64,000 nucleotides of DNA from Proteiniphilum sp. Its GTDB lineage: Bacteria > Bacteroidota > Bacteroidia > Bacteroidales > Dysgonomonadaceae. The position numbers were made by a program, and so were the translations under genes. The stretch lies in the NCBI GenBank assembly GCA_018433945.1, contig JAHDQF010000022.1, positions 38,156-102,155 on the forward strand, read 5' to 3'. Positions 8,467 to 16,844 of the stretch are shown here, one piece after another. The first letter of the stretch is position 1. Each line of letters begins with the position of its first letter. The notes under the pieces are model-generated. The model was not told the DNA's origin, searched no databases, and saw only the letters and a program-made list of their open reading frames with translations.

Positions 8467-9855
8467 ATGAAAAATCTACAGGGCGCACTGCTGCTTTTTT
8501 TTTCAATTCTATTCAGCAACCTCACGGCTCAGGATGAGACACCTCTGATCTACCGGATCAATATTCGTGAAAACATCGGGAGTAACAGTTGGATCTATCT
8601 GCAGAACGGTTTGCATGAGGCCGCGCAAAAAGAAGCGCATGTCGTATTGTTGCATATGAACACATATGGGGGAGGGGTGCTGGAGGCCGATTCGATGCGC
8701 AGCGCCATCCTCAACTACCCGCTGCCTGTATATGTCTTCATCGACAACAATGCTGCATCGGCGGGAGCGCTGATCGCCATTGCCTGTGACAGCATCTACA
8801 TGCGTAAAAGTGCCTCTATTGGTGCGGCCACGGTTGTGGAGGGAGGAACCGGGGCTGCAGCACCCGACAAGTACCAGTCATATATGCGTGGAATCATGCG
8901 CGCAACGGCCGAGAGCCATGGTAAAATCGAAACAACCGTTGATGGCGAAAAGGTTCAACGGTGGCGACGTGATCCCTTGATTGCGGAGGCGATGGTGGAT
9001 GAACAGGTTGTCGTACCCGGGTTTGCCGACTCCACGCAGATCCTTACCCTCACGGCCTCACAGGCGATGGAGCTGGGCTATTGTGAGGGCACCGCCGAGA
9101 GCCTCCACGAGTTGATTGTAACCCGGCTGGGGATAAGCAACTACCGGCTGGAGACCTATAACCCCACCTTTTACGATCAGGTGAAAGGATTCCTCACCAG
9201 TGGTGTGGTACAGGCATTGCTGATCATGTTAATTATCGGCGGAATCTATTTTGAGTTGCAATCGCCCGGGATGGGGTTTCCAACAGCTGTTGCCATTACG
9301 GCTGCGATACTTTATTTCGCACCGCTTTATCTCACGGGTTACGCTCAGAACTGGGAGGTATTGATTTTTGTCTTGGGGTTGATATTCATTGTGTTTGAAC
9401 TTTTTGTTTTTCCCGGATTCGGCATCCCCGGGATCACCGGCGTTGTGCTTATCTTCTCCTCCCTGGTGTTGGCCCTGTTGGGAAACATTCGCTTCAGCTT
9501 CGATGGGGTTCTCCCAATCCAGCTTTTCAGAGCTGTGATGATCGTACTGGGGGGTATGGGGTTGGGGGTGACCCTGATCATCTATCTTACAAGTAAAATC
9601 GGAAAACCGGGAATGTTGAATAAGGCAGCCCTGCATGCCGATGAGGAGGGTTTTGTTTCGGTGCCGATGGAACCACTGCAGCTGGTCGGTAAAACTGCTG
9701 TTGCAGCTACCAACCTCCGGCCATCAGGCAAGATCTTGCTGGAGGGAGCATACTACGATGCTATCTCCCTGAAAGGGTTCATAGAGAAAGGGGAGGAGGT
9801 GGTGGTGAAACGATATGAGAACTTCCAGCTTTACGTGATGCGCAAAGAGAGCTGA
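8467..9855 (+). CDS. NfeD-family membrane serine protease (ClpP-like)
   Basis: This is a 462-residue protein. It begins with a signal peptide (ending near SNLTAQ), followed by a ClpP/crotonase-fold protease domain (~25-215). The nucleophile Ser98 sits in DNNAASAGALIA, with a glycine-rich strand NTYGGGVLEADS. A Lys in the DKYQSYM segment (about K135) may complete the Ser/Lys dyad. Four or five transmembrane helices follow (~235-380), and the last ~75 residues form the OB-fold NfeD domain. Homologs associate with stomatin-like (SPFH) partners and membrane quality control; no such partner is in this window. A strong terminator follows. Confidence 0.88.
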   Translation: MKNLQGALLLFFSILFSNLTAQDETPLIYRINIRENIGSNSWIYLQNGLHEAAQKEAHVVLLHMNTYGGGVLEADSMRSAILNYPLPVYVFIDNNAASAGALIAIACDSIYMRKSASIGAATVVEGGTGAAAPDKYQSYMRGIMRATAESHGKIETTVDGEKVQRWRRDPLIAEAMVDEQVVVPGFADSTQILTLTASQAMELGYCEGTAESLHELIVTRLGISNYRLETYNPTFYDQVKGFLTSGVVQALLIMLIIGGIYFELQSPGMGFPTAVAITAAILYFAPLYLTGYAQNWEVLIFVLGLIFIVFELFVFPGFGIPGITGVVLIFSSLVLALLGNIRFSFDGVLPIQLFRAVMIVLGGMGLGVTLIIYLTSKIGKPGMLNKAALHADEEGFVSVPMEPLQLVGKTAVAATNLRPSGKILLEGAYYDAISLKGFIEKGEEVVVKRYENFQLYVMRKES

Positions 9856-9877
9856 TGCAACCCCTCCAGAATGAATT

Positions 9878-9902
9878 AATCCTGAGACAGCGTCTCAGGA
9901 TT
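9878..9902. terminator. rho-independent terminator after the NfeD gene
   Basis: An 11-bp perfect stem (9878-9888 with 9892-9902) has a 3-base loop and is followed by TTTT on the plus strand. It also lies 35 bases beyond the stop of the convergent minus-strand gene, so it may serve both. Confidence 0.8.
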
Positions 9903-9936
9903 TTGTTCGTGGTGCGATGGTGATCTCAGGCAGCAC

Positions 9937-10221
9937 TTAGTTATAAAGTGCCATCTCCTCTTCGCTATATGCTTTCTTCTTGAAGAAGCTAAAGAGAAGA
10001 TAGGGGATGAACAACAGAATGATTGCCCAGATGAGGTTGCCCAGCTTACTCCCTTTTTTCATGTTGTTGATGAAGATATAACCCAGCATACCCTCCACGA
10101 CCAATAACAACCCGATGATCAGATTGGTATTGTTTGTTGTGCCCATCAGGAAGGGTATCACCAACACAACAACGCCAATGAGCATTACAACCACTCCGAT
10201 GTATTTTGCAAATTCTTTCAT
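9937..10221 (-). CDS. small membrane protein with three helices
   Basis: This is a 94-residue protein. It has three hydrophobic segments (about residues 6-28, 33-50 and 61-79) and a charged C-terminus (KKKAYSEEEMALYN). The ATG at 10221 is preferred because upstream codons are in a region with no methionine start and hydrophobic, non-conserved-looking residues. I do not recognise the family. It is alone on the minus strand between nfeD and plsC. Confidence 0.6.
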   Translation of the reverse strand: MKEFAKYIGVVVMLIGVVVLVIPFLMGTTNNTNLIIGLLLVVEGMLGYIFINNMKKGSKLGNLIWAIILLFIPYLLFSFFKKKAYSEEEMALYN

Positions 10222-10354
10222 GTGTATAATAATTTTGATTTTGATTTCGTGACGCAAATAAACACAAAAAACGACAAACAAGGAAATAATTTGGCAGAAA
10301 AAACGGATCCATCGCTTAAAAAAGGAGTTTTGTTGCAAAAAAACAGCTATCCAG

Positions 10355-10372
10355 TCTGAGAGATCTCTCAGA
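10355..10372. promoter_or_regulatory. 18-bp perfect palindrome at the plsC promoter
   Basis: TCTGAGAGATCTCTCAGA is a perfect 18-bp inverted repeat ending 5 bases before the -7 element at 10378-10385. It therefore covers the spacer and -33 area. It could be an operator for a dimeric regulator, or a hairpin ending upstream transcription, since T-rich sequence follows. Confidence 0.5.
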
Positions 10373-10377
10373 TTGTT

Positions 10378-10385
10378 TATTTTTG
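10378..10385 (+). promoter_or_regulatory. -7 element of plsC (TATTTTTG)
   Basis: TATTTTTG matches TAnnTTTG, 30 bases before the GTG start at 10416. Confidence 0.6.
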
Positions 10386-10415
10386 TAGATTGTTTATCCC
10401 TCCAATCTGAAAGCA

Positions 10416-11147
10416 GTGAAGAAAATTGCCCTGTTTTTCTATCAATGGATCATTTTCATACCATTGTTCCTGTTGATTACCCTTCTTACCGCCTTAACGG
10501 TAATGGTGATGGCTCCGCTTTTCGGTAGCCGTTTTTGGGGATATTATCCCCCTCACATCTGGTCCAGAATCACCTGTTATCTCTCACTCTGCCGGGTGAA
10601 GAGCTCAGGACATGAGAAGCTTGATCCCAAACAGTCGTATATATTTGTTGCCAACCATCAGGGTGCCTTCGACATTTTTCTGCTATATGGTTTCCTGAAT
10701 CAGAACATCAAATGGGTTCAGAAACAGAGTCTGCGAAAGATCCCTTTTGTGGGGTTCGCTTCTGAGAAAGCAGGTCATGTGTTTGTTGACAACTCAACAG
10801 CTGCTGCCCGTGCAGCTACCATTGAAAGGGCAAAAGCCCAGATCACCAATGGAGTCTCCATGGTGATCTTTCCTGAGGGTGCACGCACCCTCACTGGCAA
10901 GATGGGTCGCTTCAAGCGCGGTGCCTATTACATAGCCCGTGATTTGCAGTTGCCGCTGGTGCCCCTGACCATCAATGGATCATACGATGTGTTAAGGCGT
11001 CACAGCCGGTTGATCAGACCGGGAAAGCTAGAGCTGGTGATTCATGATCCCATACCAACAGCATCGCTATCCGACGAGGATTTGGCGATGTTGATTGATC
11101 GCTCGAAAGAGATCATACACGCTTCTTTGTGGGAGAAATATCAGTAG
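10416..11147 (+). CDS. plsC: 1-acyl-sn-glycerol-3-phosphate acyltransferase
   Basis: This 243-residue PlsC/LPLAT-family enzyme acylates lysophosphatidate to phosphatidate in the inner membrane. There is an N-terminal membrane helix (~8-35). The catalytic HX4D motif is in ANHQGAFDIF, the glycerol-phosphate-binding motif reads FPEGARTL, and a third block reads PLVPLTING. The start codon is GTG; the encoded N-terminus (MKKIALFFYQW) matches the usual family start, and the promoter spacing supports it. It is monocistronic. Its product feeds CdsA, encoded at 14.1 kb. Confidence 0.93.
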   Translation: MKKIALFFYQWIIFIPLFLLITLLTALTVMVMAPLFGSRFWGYYPPHIWSRITCYLSLCRVKSSGHEKLDPKQSYIFVANHQGAFDIFLLYGFLNQNIKWVQKQSLRKIPFVGFASEKAGHVFVDNSTAAARAATIERAKAQITNGVSMVIFPEGARTLTGKMGRFKRGAYYIARDLQLPLVPLTINGSYDVLRRHSRLIRPGKLELVIHDPIPTASLSDEDLAMLIDRSKEIIHASLWEKYQ

Positions 11148-11167
11148 GGTAGGTGATTAAAAAGAAA

Positions 11168-11236
11168 TGGTTGTCTCACGACAACCAATCTTCATTGTTA
11201 ACCTTAAATCTAATACCATGAAAAACACGTAACAAA
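11168..11236 (+). other. hairpin plus truncated leader-like sequence
   Basis: A perfect 8-bp hairpin (TGGTTGTC at 11168-11175 with GACAACCA at 11180-11187) is followed by AACCTTAAATCTAATACC and then ATG AAA AAC ACG TAA. This looks like the 5' leader and first codons of a gene whose body is gone. The hairpin may also end the plsC transcript. Similar leaders seem familiar from Bacteroidales envelope-protein genes, but I could not check this. Confidence 0.35.
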
Positions 11237-11397
11237 AGTACAAGCATCACGGCAGATCTCCAAAGATTCAGTAAGAAAAAAATGGCTTTTTAAATATATT
11301 TAGTGTTTTAACCTTTTCAACGGATCAAATGTTCTGTTCGTTTGCGTTTGTTTGCATATTTTGGGGAAGAAATAATCACAGCTTTTCCCTTTTGGTC

Positions 11398-12387
11398 TCA
11401 ATCGTAGATCCTGTTGGCAAAAAAATTGAGTAACCCCCAGTTGAAGCGGTACCAGCGCCTGGTTGCCCGCTGTTTTCCACCGAACTGCAGTAGGAAGCGC
11501 GATCGACCGGTGTTTTTGTGCAGGAAACTCACATCCATGAAGTCGAAGTAGTGAAAACCCTCCTCTTCCGATCGTTTCATGGCGGAATAGAGGGTGAAGA
11601 TGGTGGGGTAGAGTGATTTGTAACGTTTCGATTTGCCCCAGTAATAGAGGCAATAGACGACACTGTTTCTCTTTTCAAAGCCTAGGATGGCTCCACCGAT
11701 GATTTTTCCCTGATAGCGGGTGAGCAGGATCTTTCCTTTTCCTTTTTTCACGTAGTGATGGAAGAAGTTTTCGAAATAGGCGTAGGGAGGAAAACGACGT
11801 CTGATCTTTTTCTGGTTGGTGTTCCTGATGAGTTTGTATATTTCAGGCAGATCATCTTCCGACAGCAACTCCTCCATGCGTACCCCTTTTTTTATGGCTC
11901 TGTTAACCTGGTTTTTACGAGATGGAGAAAGTTGCTCCCAGATCTTTCTTTTTCGTTGCAATGAGTTGCAGATGTTGATCCATTTCACTGAAAAAAATTG
12001 ATTTTCGCGGAATCCCTTGTATCCGAAGATGGCATTGCCCAGGTTCTCATATCGTATGAGAAATACCTTGTGTTTCACCTCCTGTACCAGATGGGTGATC
12101 AGTAAATCAAACAGTTCGATCTGGGGTAGGTTCTTCCCGAAGAAGGAGGGTGCTTGAGAGATGATGCATCGTCTGAAGAGTGAATTGTGCAGCAACCGGT
12201 TTTTGCGGACGATGATGGCGAAGAGTGCTGCAACAGGTCTCTCATCGTTAAAAGCAACCAACATCAGAGGGCGGTAGGCAGGGATATGGGCATACCAGTC
12301 GAAACAGGAGGGACTATGGAAGAACTTATTTTCTTCAAGCGGTGGCAAATCCTCTTTGTGATGGTATGTTTTTACGCTGAAAGCCAT
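11398..12387 (-). CDS. GNAT/FemAB-like acyltransferase
   Basis: This 329-residue protein resembles the CelD/FemAB branch of the GNAT superfamily, i.e. two tandem acetyltransferase-like folds. The C-terminal half holds the recognisable GNAT core (GKILLTRYQGKIIGGAILGF, then VVYCLYYWGKS and FHYFDFMDVS). It is Lys/Arg-rich with no signal peptide, hence cytoplasmic. The ATG at 12387 is used; a TTG three codons upstream is possible. The donor and acceptor are unknown; cell-surface polysaccharide modification is a common role for relatives. A second FemAB-like gene lies at 24.2 kb. Confidence 0.7.
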   Translation of the reverse strand: MAFSVKTYHHKEDLPPLEENKFFHSPSCFDWYAHIPAYRPLMLVAFNDERPVAALFAIIVRKNRLLHNSLFRRCIISQAPSFFGKNLPQIELFDLLITHLVQEVKHKVFLIRYENLGNAIFGYKGFRENQFFSVKWINICNSLQRKRKIWEQLSPSRKNQVNRAIKKGVRMEELLSEDDLPEIYKLIRNTNQKKIRRRFPPYAYFENFFHHYVKKGKGKILLTRYQGKIIGGAILGFEKRNSVVYCLYYWGKSKRYKSLYPTIFTLYSAMKRSEEEGFHYFDFMDVSFLHKNTGRSRFLLQFGGKQRATRRWYRFNWGLLNFFANRIYD

Positions 12388-12419
12388 GCAGAACAATGGT
12401 CGTTAAAAAACATTTTCTA

Positions 12420-12427
12420 CAAATGTA
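12420..12427 (-). promoter_or_regulatory. -7 element (TACATTTG)
   Basis: The plus strand reads CAAATGTA, a -7 match on the minus strand, 33 bases upstream of the acyltransferase start. Confidence 0.55.
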
Positions 12428-12574
12428 CTAAAAAAAATGAAAAGAACAGTAATTTTGATCTCCCTGACAGGTCATTCGTCGGCCGTCATTTCATCCAACG
12501 GAGATGTTCATTTTTTTTTCTTTAAAAAAAAGCTCTTTTACCTCCAATCGGGCAGCTGTTCCTGTTTTATTTCG

Positions 12575-12582
12575 TAATTTTG
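12575..12582 (+). promoter_or_regulatory. -7 element of galE (TAATTTTG)
   Basis: TAATTTTG matches TAnnTTTG, 53 bases upstream of the galE ATG. A T9/A8 homopolymer pair lies just upstream (about 12511-12530). Confidence 0.55.
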
Positions 12583-12634
12583 TATCAGAGCAGAAGCATG
12601 AATCAAGATCCTACAACATCAAACAAAATATTTT

Positions 12635-13666
12635 ATGGCAAAGAAAATTCTTGTAACAGGCGGAACGGGGTATATCGGTTCCCATACCGTTGTTGAACTG
12701 CAGCAGGCAGGGTATGAAGTGGTCATCATCGATAATCTATCCAACTCGAATGCCGATGTATTGGAAGGTATCACCCGTATCACCGGTAAGCGCCCACTCT
12801 TCGACAAGCTGGATTGTAAAGATATGGATGCACTCAAAGCACTCTTCCGGAAACACCATTTCGATGGAATCATCCATTTCGCCGCCAGTAAGGCGGTGGG
12901 GGAGTCGGTTCAGAAACCGCTGCTCTATTACCGCAACAACCTGGTATCGCTCATCAACCTGCTGGAACTGATGCCTGAACACAATGTGAAAGGTATGGTC
13001 TTCTCATCCTCCTGTACCGTTTACGGGGAGCCAGACAGCAACCCCATCGATGAGAATGCACCCATTAAGCCTGCAGCATCACCCTATGGAAACACCAAGC
13101 AGATCAACGAAGAGATCATTCGGGATTTCATCCACTCGGGTGCGCCGGTAATGAGCATTATCCTGCGTTATTTCAATCCGATCGGAGCCCATCCCTCTGC
13201 CGAGATCGGTGAACTGCCACTGGGGGTGCCACAGAATCTGGTGCCCTACATCACCCAGACCGGCATCGGCATACGAGAACAGCTGAGTGTCTTTGGAAAC
13301 GACTATAATACACCCGATGGCTCCTGTATCCGTGACTTCATCAATGTGGTGGATCTGGCCAAAGCGCATGTGAAGGCCATTGAACGGATGCTCAACAATC
13401 AATCGGATGAGCCGGTGGAGATCTTCAATCTGGGTACCGGTACCGGCCTTTCGGTACTGGAGCTGATTGCGCTCTTTGAAAAAGTATCCGGCAAACCGCT
13501 CAATTATAAGATTGTGGGACGTCGTGAGGGCGACATTGAACAGATCTGGGCGAACCCCGGCAAAGCGAACAAAGTATTGGGTTGGAAAGCGGAGATCTCG
13601 GTAGAAGATACCATGGCTTCAGCCTGGAAGTGGCAGCTGCGGCTGCGCGAGAAAGGGGTGATGTAA
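12635..13666 (+). CDS. galE: UDP-glucose 4-epimerase
   Basis: This 343-residue extended short-chain dehydrogenase interconverts UDP-glucose and UDP-galactose with tightly bound NAD. The Rossmann motif GGTGYIGSHT is at residues 9-18. The catalytic SSSCTVYG segment is at ~124-131, and the YxxxK pair is Y151/K155 in SPYGNTK. The length matches E. coli GalE (338). It is monocistronic, with its own promoter and a strong terminator. It would supply galactose for surface polysaccharides and use of galactosides. Confidence 0.95.
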   Translation: MAKKILVTGGTGYIGSHTVVELQQAGYEVVIIDNLSNSNADVLEGITRITGKRPLFDKLDCKDMDALKALFRKHHFDGIIHFAASKAVGESVQKPLLYYRNNLVSLINLLELMPEHNVKGMVFSSSCTVYGEPDSNPIDENAPIKPAASPYGNTKQINEEIIRDFIHSGAPVMSIILRYFNPIGAHPSAEIGELPLGVPQNLVPYITQTGIGIREQLSVFGNDYNTPDGSCIRDFINVVDLAKAHVKAIERMLNNQSDEPVEIFNLGTGTGLSVLELIALFEKVSGKPLNYKIVGRREGDIEQIWANPGKANKVLGWKAEISVEDTMASAWKWQLRLREKGVM

Positions 13667-13700
13667 CGCACAAATCTTGTTATCTCACACACAAAAAAAA

Positions 13701-13729
13701 GTCCGGGTTCAATGCCCGGACCTTTTTTT
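13701..13729. terminator. rho-independent terminator after galE
   Basis: GTCCGGG at 13701-13707 pairs with CCCGGAC at 13715-13721 and is followed by seven T. A run of eight A precedes it, so it can also end the convergent transcript from 13996. Confidence 0.9.
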
Positions 13730-13750
13730 CTCTCTCCATATTGTTTCGGG

Positions 13751-13996
13751 TCAGAAATAATATTCGATCACAAGGTAGTACACCTCGTCCCCATTTTGAG
13801 ACTTTTCAATCTCAATTTTATTCTCCCTGGCCAGCCAGCCTATGGCAGTGTAAATCTCTTTTTCTGTCAAACCGGATGCTTCTCGCAGTTCAGCGATGTT
13901 CCATCTCTGGTTGTTGTTCAACAGATTCCAGATAATGCCCGCATTGGTTCCAATCAGTTTTTTGTACATATCGATAACTTCTTTAGGTTTGCTCAC
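13751..13996 (-). CDS. winged-helix protein, DUF2582 type
   Basis: This 81-residue protein consists of one winged helix-turn-helix domain: helix GIIWNLLNN, recognition region WNIAELREASGLTEKEIYTAIGWLARENKI, then a beta-wing EIEKSQNGDEVYYLVIEYYF. It resembles the small DUF2582 winged-helix proteins of Bacteroidetes. DNA binding is likely from the fold, but the targets are unknown. It is monocistronic and shares a terminator with galE. Confidence 0.75.
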   Translation of the reverse strand: MSKPKEVIDMYKKLIGTNAGIIWNLLNNNQRWNIAELREASGLTEKEIYTAIGWLARENKIEIEKSQNGDEVYYLVIEYYF

Positions 13997-14090
13997 TGTT
14001 GGTTTTCAGGTTTGCAGATAAGTGCCCATCCTTTATCCTAAAAACACCTGATCGATGACGTTTGTTCGCAGGAAAAGAGGAAAAAAGCGG

Positions 14091-14930
14091 TTAAATCAAA
14101 AAGAGGATCAGGTAGAGGTAAGCTGCCGGTATCGCCACCAAAAGGCTGTCAATACGGTCCAGGATGCCACCGTGACCTGGGATCAGGGTGCCAGCATCTT
14201 TTACCGAGTAGGTACGCTTGATGAGTGACTCAAAGAGATCGCCCACCGTGCCAAAGAGAGCAACCACCATGGCAAACCCCATCCAGTGGAGGGATGAGAA
14301 TTCCGGGAAGAAGTGGGCGAACAGGAGTGATGAAAGCATCGTGAATAAGATGCCGGCGATAAATCCCTCTACCGATTTCTTGGGAGAGATATGAGAGATG
14401 AGCTTGTGTTTGCCGGTGAGCGTACCAATAAAGTAGGCAGCGGTATCATTGATCCAGATAAAAACAAAGAGGGCCAGCAAGGGTGTCCAGTCATACCCGC
14501 CGGCTGTAATTCTGTCTTGATAGGAATAGGAGAGCACCATCAACAGGCTTAGCGGCATGGTGATATACATTTGTCCGAAGACGGAGTAGATGATGCCATG
14601 CAGGACGTCCTGCCGCCGGATGAGGATGGCTGAAGCAAAGAGGATGAGCAGATAAACCAGGACAAATATTGGCAGTGCCAGATAAGATAATCTTTCCAGG
14701 AAGAGAAAAACCGAAAGAAAGAGGAGCAGGCCGTGTATGATGTTGAAGATCTTGCTGATGGCATGTGAGGTGTCTTTCTCTACCATGCGGTAGAACTCAA
14801 ACAGGCCCAGTGCAAGGATGATCCCGAAGACCGCCAGAAAAGAGAAGCGTCCCCCGAGTACCCCCAGGAGGATCACCAGGATATAGATGACGCCTGTTCC
14901 TGCACGAGTGAGTAAATTTTTAAGATTCAA
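14091..14930 (-). CDS. cdsA: phosphatidate cytidylyltransferase
   Basis: This 279-residue integral membrane enzyme makes CDP-diacylglycerol from phosphatidate and CTP. About seven or eight hydrophobic helices are followed by the family signature in KRTYSVKDAGTLIPGHGG with ILDRIDS near the C-terminus. The start codon is TTG at 14930. An in-frame stop lies immediately upstream, and MNLKNLLTR matches the usual family N-terminus. It is 36 bases downstream of the DUF5606 gene and probably cotranscribed with it. Confidence 0.93.
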   Translation of the reverse strand: MNLKNLLTRAGTGVIYILVILLGVLGGRFSFLAVFGIILALGLFEFYRMVEKDTSHAISKIFNIIHGLLLFLSVFLFLERLSYLALPIFVLVYLLILFASAILIRRQDVLHGIIYSVFGQMYITMPLSLLMVLSYSYQDRITAGGYDWTPLLALFVFIWINDTAAYFIGTLTGKHKLISHISPKKSVEGFIAGILFTMLSSLLFAHFFPEFSSLHWMGFAMVVALFGTVGDLFESLIKRTYSVKDAGTLIPGHGGILDRIDSLLVAIPAAYLYLILFLI

Positions 14931-14966
14931 TTAGCCAGTGTTTAGATGAACGGGTAAAGATAGCAG

Positions 14967-15431
14967 TTATTCGCCATCATCTGTAATTTCTTTATGCTCT
15001 TCTTCGGTTGAGGGTGACTCGGGTACTGCATCTTCGGTACTCTCCTCCTCTTCCAGGTCGATCTGGTTTTCCATCAGAATGTTATACCAGGTGATGATTT
15101 TTTTCACATCAGAAGCGTAGACACTCTCCCGGTTGTAATCGGGGAGCACCTCTCTCAGGTATGCAAACAGTTCACTGCCAGATGCTTTGGCCCCAACCGA
15201 TGCCTTGCCACCATTTTCTTTCTCTTTCATCCGTTTCAGGACCTCTCGCAAAGGGGTATCACCTTCGTTGGTATAGATGGATACATCGCTCAACGCCACC
15301 ACCTTTTCGTGCAGATAGACCGGCAGTCGCTTGCCGTCGCCAAGTGATTCAACAATGTTCAGATTTTTTCCGGTGGAGATGAGCTTATAGAGACCGGGAC
15401 GGCCGGTAACCGATAATATCTTGGATAACAT
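14967..15431 (-). CDS. DUF5606-family protein
   Basis: This 154-residue cytoplasmic protein is of a type found in Bacteroidetes. The conserved N-terminal half (MLSKILSVTGRPGLYKLIS, then RLPVYLHEKVVALSDVSIYT) has the look of a small beta-barrel, followed by a helical segment (SELFAYLREVLPDYNRESV, then DVKKIITWYNIL). The last 30 residues are very acidic (EEEESTEDAVPE and so on). No function is known. It is first in a two-gene operon with cdsA and has a -7 element 47 bases upstream. Confidence 0.8.
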   Translation of the reverse strand: MLSKILSVTGRPGLYKLISTGKNLNIVESLGDGKRLPVYLHEKVVALSDVSIYTNEGDTPLREVLKRMKEKENGGKASVGAKASGSELFAYLREVLPDYNRESVYASDVKKIITWYNILMENQIDLEEEESTEDAVPESPSTEEEHKEITDDGE

Positions 15432-15477
15432 AACAGCGTGATTTGCAATTTAAATTCTGATTTGTTTTTTCAAGGTG

Positions 15478-15485
15478 CAAAAGTA
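15478..15485 (-). promoter_or_regulatory. -7 element of the DUF5606-cdsA operon (TACTTTTG)
   Basis: The plus strand reads CAAAAGTA, which is TACTTTTG on the minus strand, 47 bases upstream of 15431. Confidence 0.55.
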
Positions 15486-15570
15486 CGCAGACTCTCCCAT
15501 ATTCGCAACTTTTCATGCAAAATGTGCTGTTTTTTTCGATGAGTGTTGCCGTTGTCACCAAAAAATAGGT

Positions 15571-15578
15571 TATTTTTG
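15571..15578 (+). promoter_or_regulatory. -7 element (TATTTTTG)
   Basis: TATTTTTG matches TAnnTTTG. It lies only 2 bases before an ATG at 15581, so translation should start at the next ATG, 15611. Confidence 0.6.
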
Positions 15579-15610
15579 TAATGATATTCATCCGTAAACC
15601 AAAAACGATC

Positions 15611-16801
15611 ATGTACCGATTGATCACCATGTTCGCGCTTACAGCTACACTGTTGGCTTCCTGCAGCGGCAATCGTTCGGGCGACCGCACAGCAGGGGCG
15701 TCGGCCTCTTTGGCCGGTTCCAGCAATACTGTAGACAGTATCAGATTATTCCTTGCGGTGGGCACCTACACCTCTGACAATGGCAGCAGGGGGATCTACC
15801 TCTATCGATTTGATACCCTGACCGGGAAGAGTGACTCGGTGAGCATGGTGGAAGTGACCAACCCTTCTTATCTCACGTTTAGTCCCGATGAGCAATATCT
15901 CTATGCTGTTGGGGAGAACGATGAAGAACAGGGTGCCGTGCATGCATTTTCTTTTGACAAGGGAAGTGGTACATTAAAGCAGATAAACTCGCAGGCGACG
16001 GGTGGTGGTGGCCCTTGTTACATCACGATCGATGCCAAGGGACGCAATGTGCATACTGCCAATTATGGAGGGGGGAGCATCTCCTCCTTCCAGGTAAATG
16101 ATGACGGCAGCCTGTCACCTTTGGTCTCCCTTATTCGCTTCAGAGGATCAGGTCCCGACAGCTTGCGGCAACAACAGCCTCATCTGCACTGTGTGGCCTA
16201 TTCTCCCGACGGTGGCTCACTCTTTGCCGCCGATCTGGGAAGCGATAAACTTTATCGTTTCCCGGTCCAGGAGACACCTTTTCAGGGGCAGCCGGTGATT
16301 CAGGAGAGTGGCATGACAGAAATAGTGACGCCGCCAGGTACGGGGCCACGTCATTTTACTTTCCACCCCGATGGAGGCAGGTATCTCTACCTGTTGGGTG
16401 AGTTGTCGGGAGAGGTGCTGGTCTATGAGCATCATTGGGGTGAGTTGGAGCAGAGACAGGTCATTGCAGCCGATACAGTGGGAGCGCGCGGCAGTGCCGA
16501 TATCCATGTCTCGCCCGATGGACGTTTCCTCTATGCCTCCAACCGGTTGCAGGCGGATGGCATTGGCATCTTTGCGATCGATCCCGGTAACGGGACACTC
16601 ACCAAAGTGGGGTACCAACTCACGGCCAGACATCCCCGTAACTTTGTGATCACCCCCAATGGCAACTATCTGCTGGTTGCCAGCAGGGATGAAAACAGGA
16701 TACAGGTTTTTTCTGTGGATCAAAGCAGTGGCCTGCTTACCGATACCGGTCAGGATATCTTTTTGAGTAAGCCGGTCTGTCTGAAGTTTGCAAATGGTTG
16801 A
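15611..16801 (+). CDS. lactonase-family lipoprotein (6-phosphogluconolactonase-like)
   Basis: This 396-residue seven-bladed beta-propeller is of the YbhE/Pgl lactonase type. Repeated propeller blades carry SPDEQYLYAVGEN, SPDGGSLFAADL and SPDGRFLYASNR, and there is the family block GTGPRHFTFHPDG. Unlike the cytoplasmic enzyme it starts with a lipoprotein signal (TATLLAS then Cys at about residue 18). It should therefore be anchored in the envelope, which argues against a role in the cytoplasmic pentose-phosphate pathway. The true lactone substrate is unknown. It is convergent with metA. Confidence 0.85.
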   Translation: MYRLITMFALTATLLASCSGNRSGDRTAGASASLAGSSNTVDSIRLFLAVGTYTSDNGSRGIYLYRFDTLTGKSDSVSMVEVTNPSYLTFSPDEQYLYAVGENDEEQGAVHAFSFDKGSGTLKQINSQATGGGGPCYITIDAKGRNVHTANYGGGSISSFQVNDDGSLSPLVSLIRFRGSGPDSLRQQQPHLHCVAYSPDGGSLFAADLGSDKLYRFPVQETPFQGQPVIQESGMTEIVTPPGTGPRHFTFHPDGGRYLYLLGELSGEVLVYEHHWGELEQRQVIAADTVGARGSADIHVSPDGRFLYASNRLQADGIGIFAIDPGNGTLTKVGYQLTARHPRNFVITPNGNYLLVASRDENRIQVFSVDQSSGLLTDTGQDIFLSKPVCLKFANG

Positions 16802-16844
16802 TTCTGTTCAGAATGATTGGCAATCTCGCTTAACGGCTCTTCTC

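Noticed and set aside
12455-12574. Small plus-strand frame starting MKRTVILISLTGHSS before galE
   Set aside because: It runs through T9 and A8 homopolymers and into the galE promoter; no family likeness or promoter of its own.
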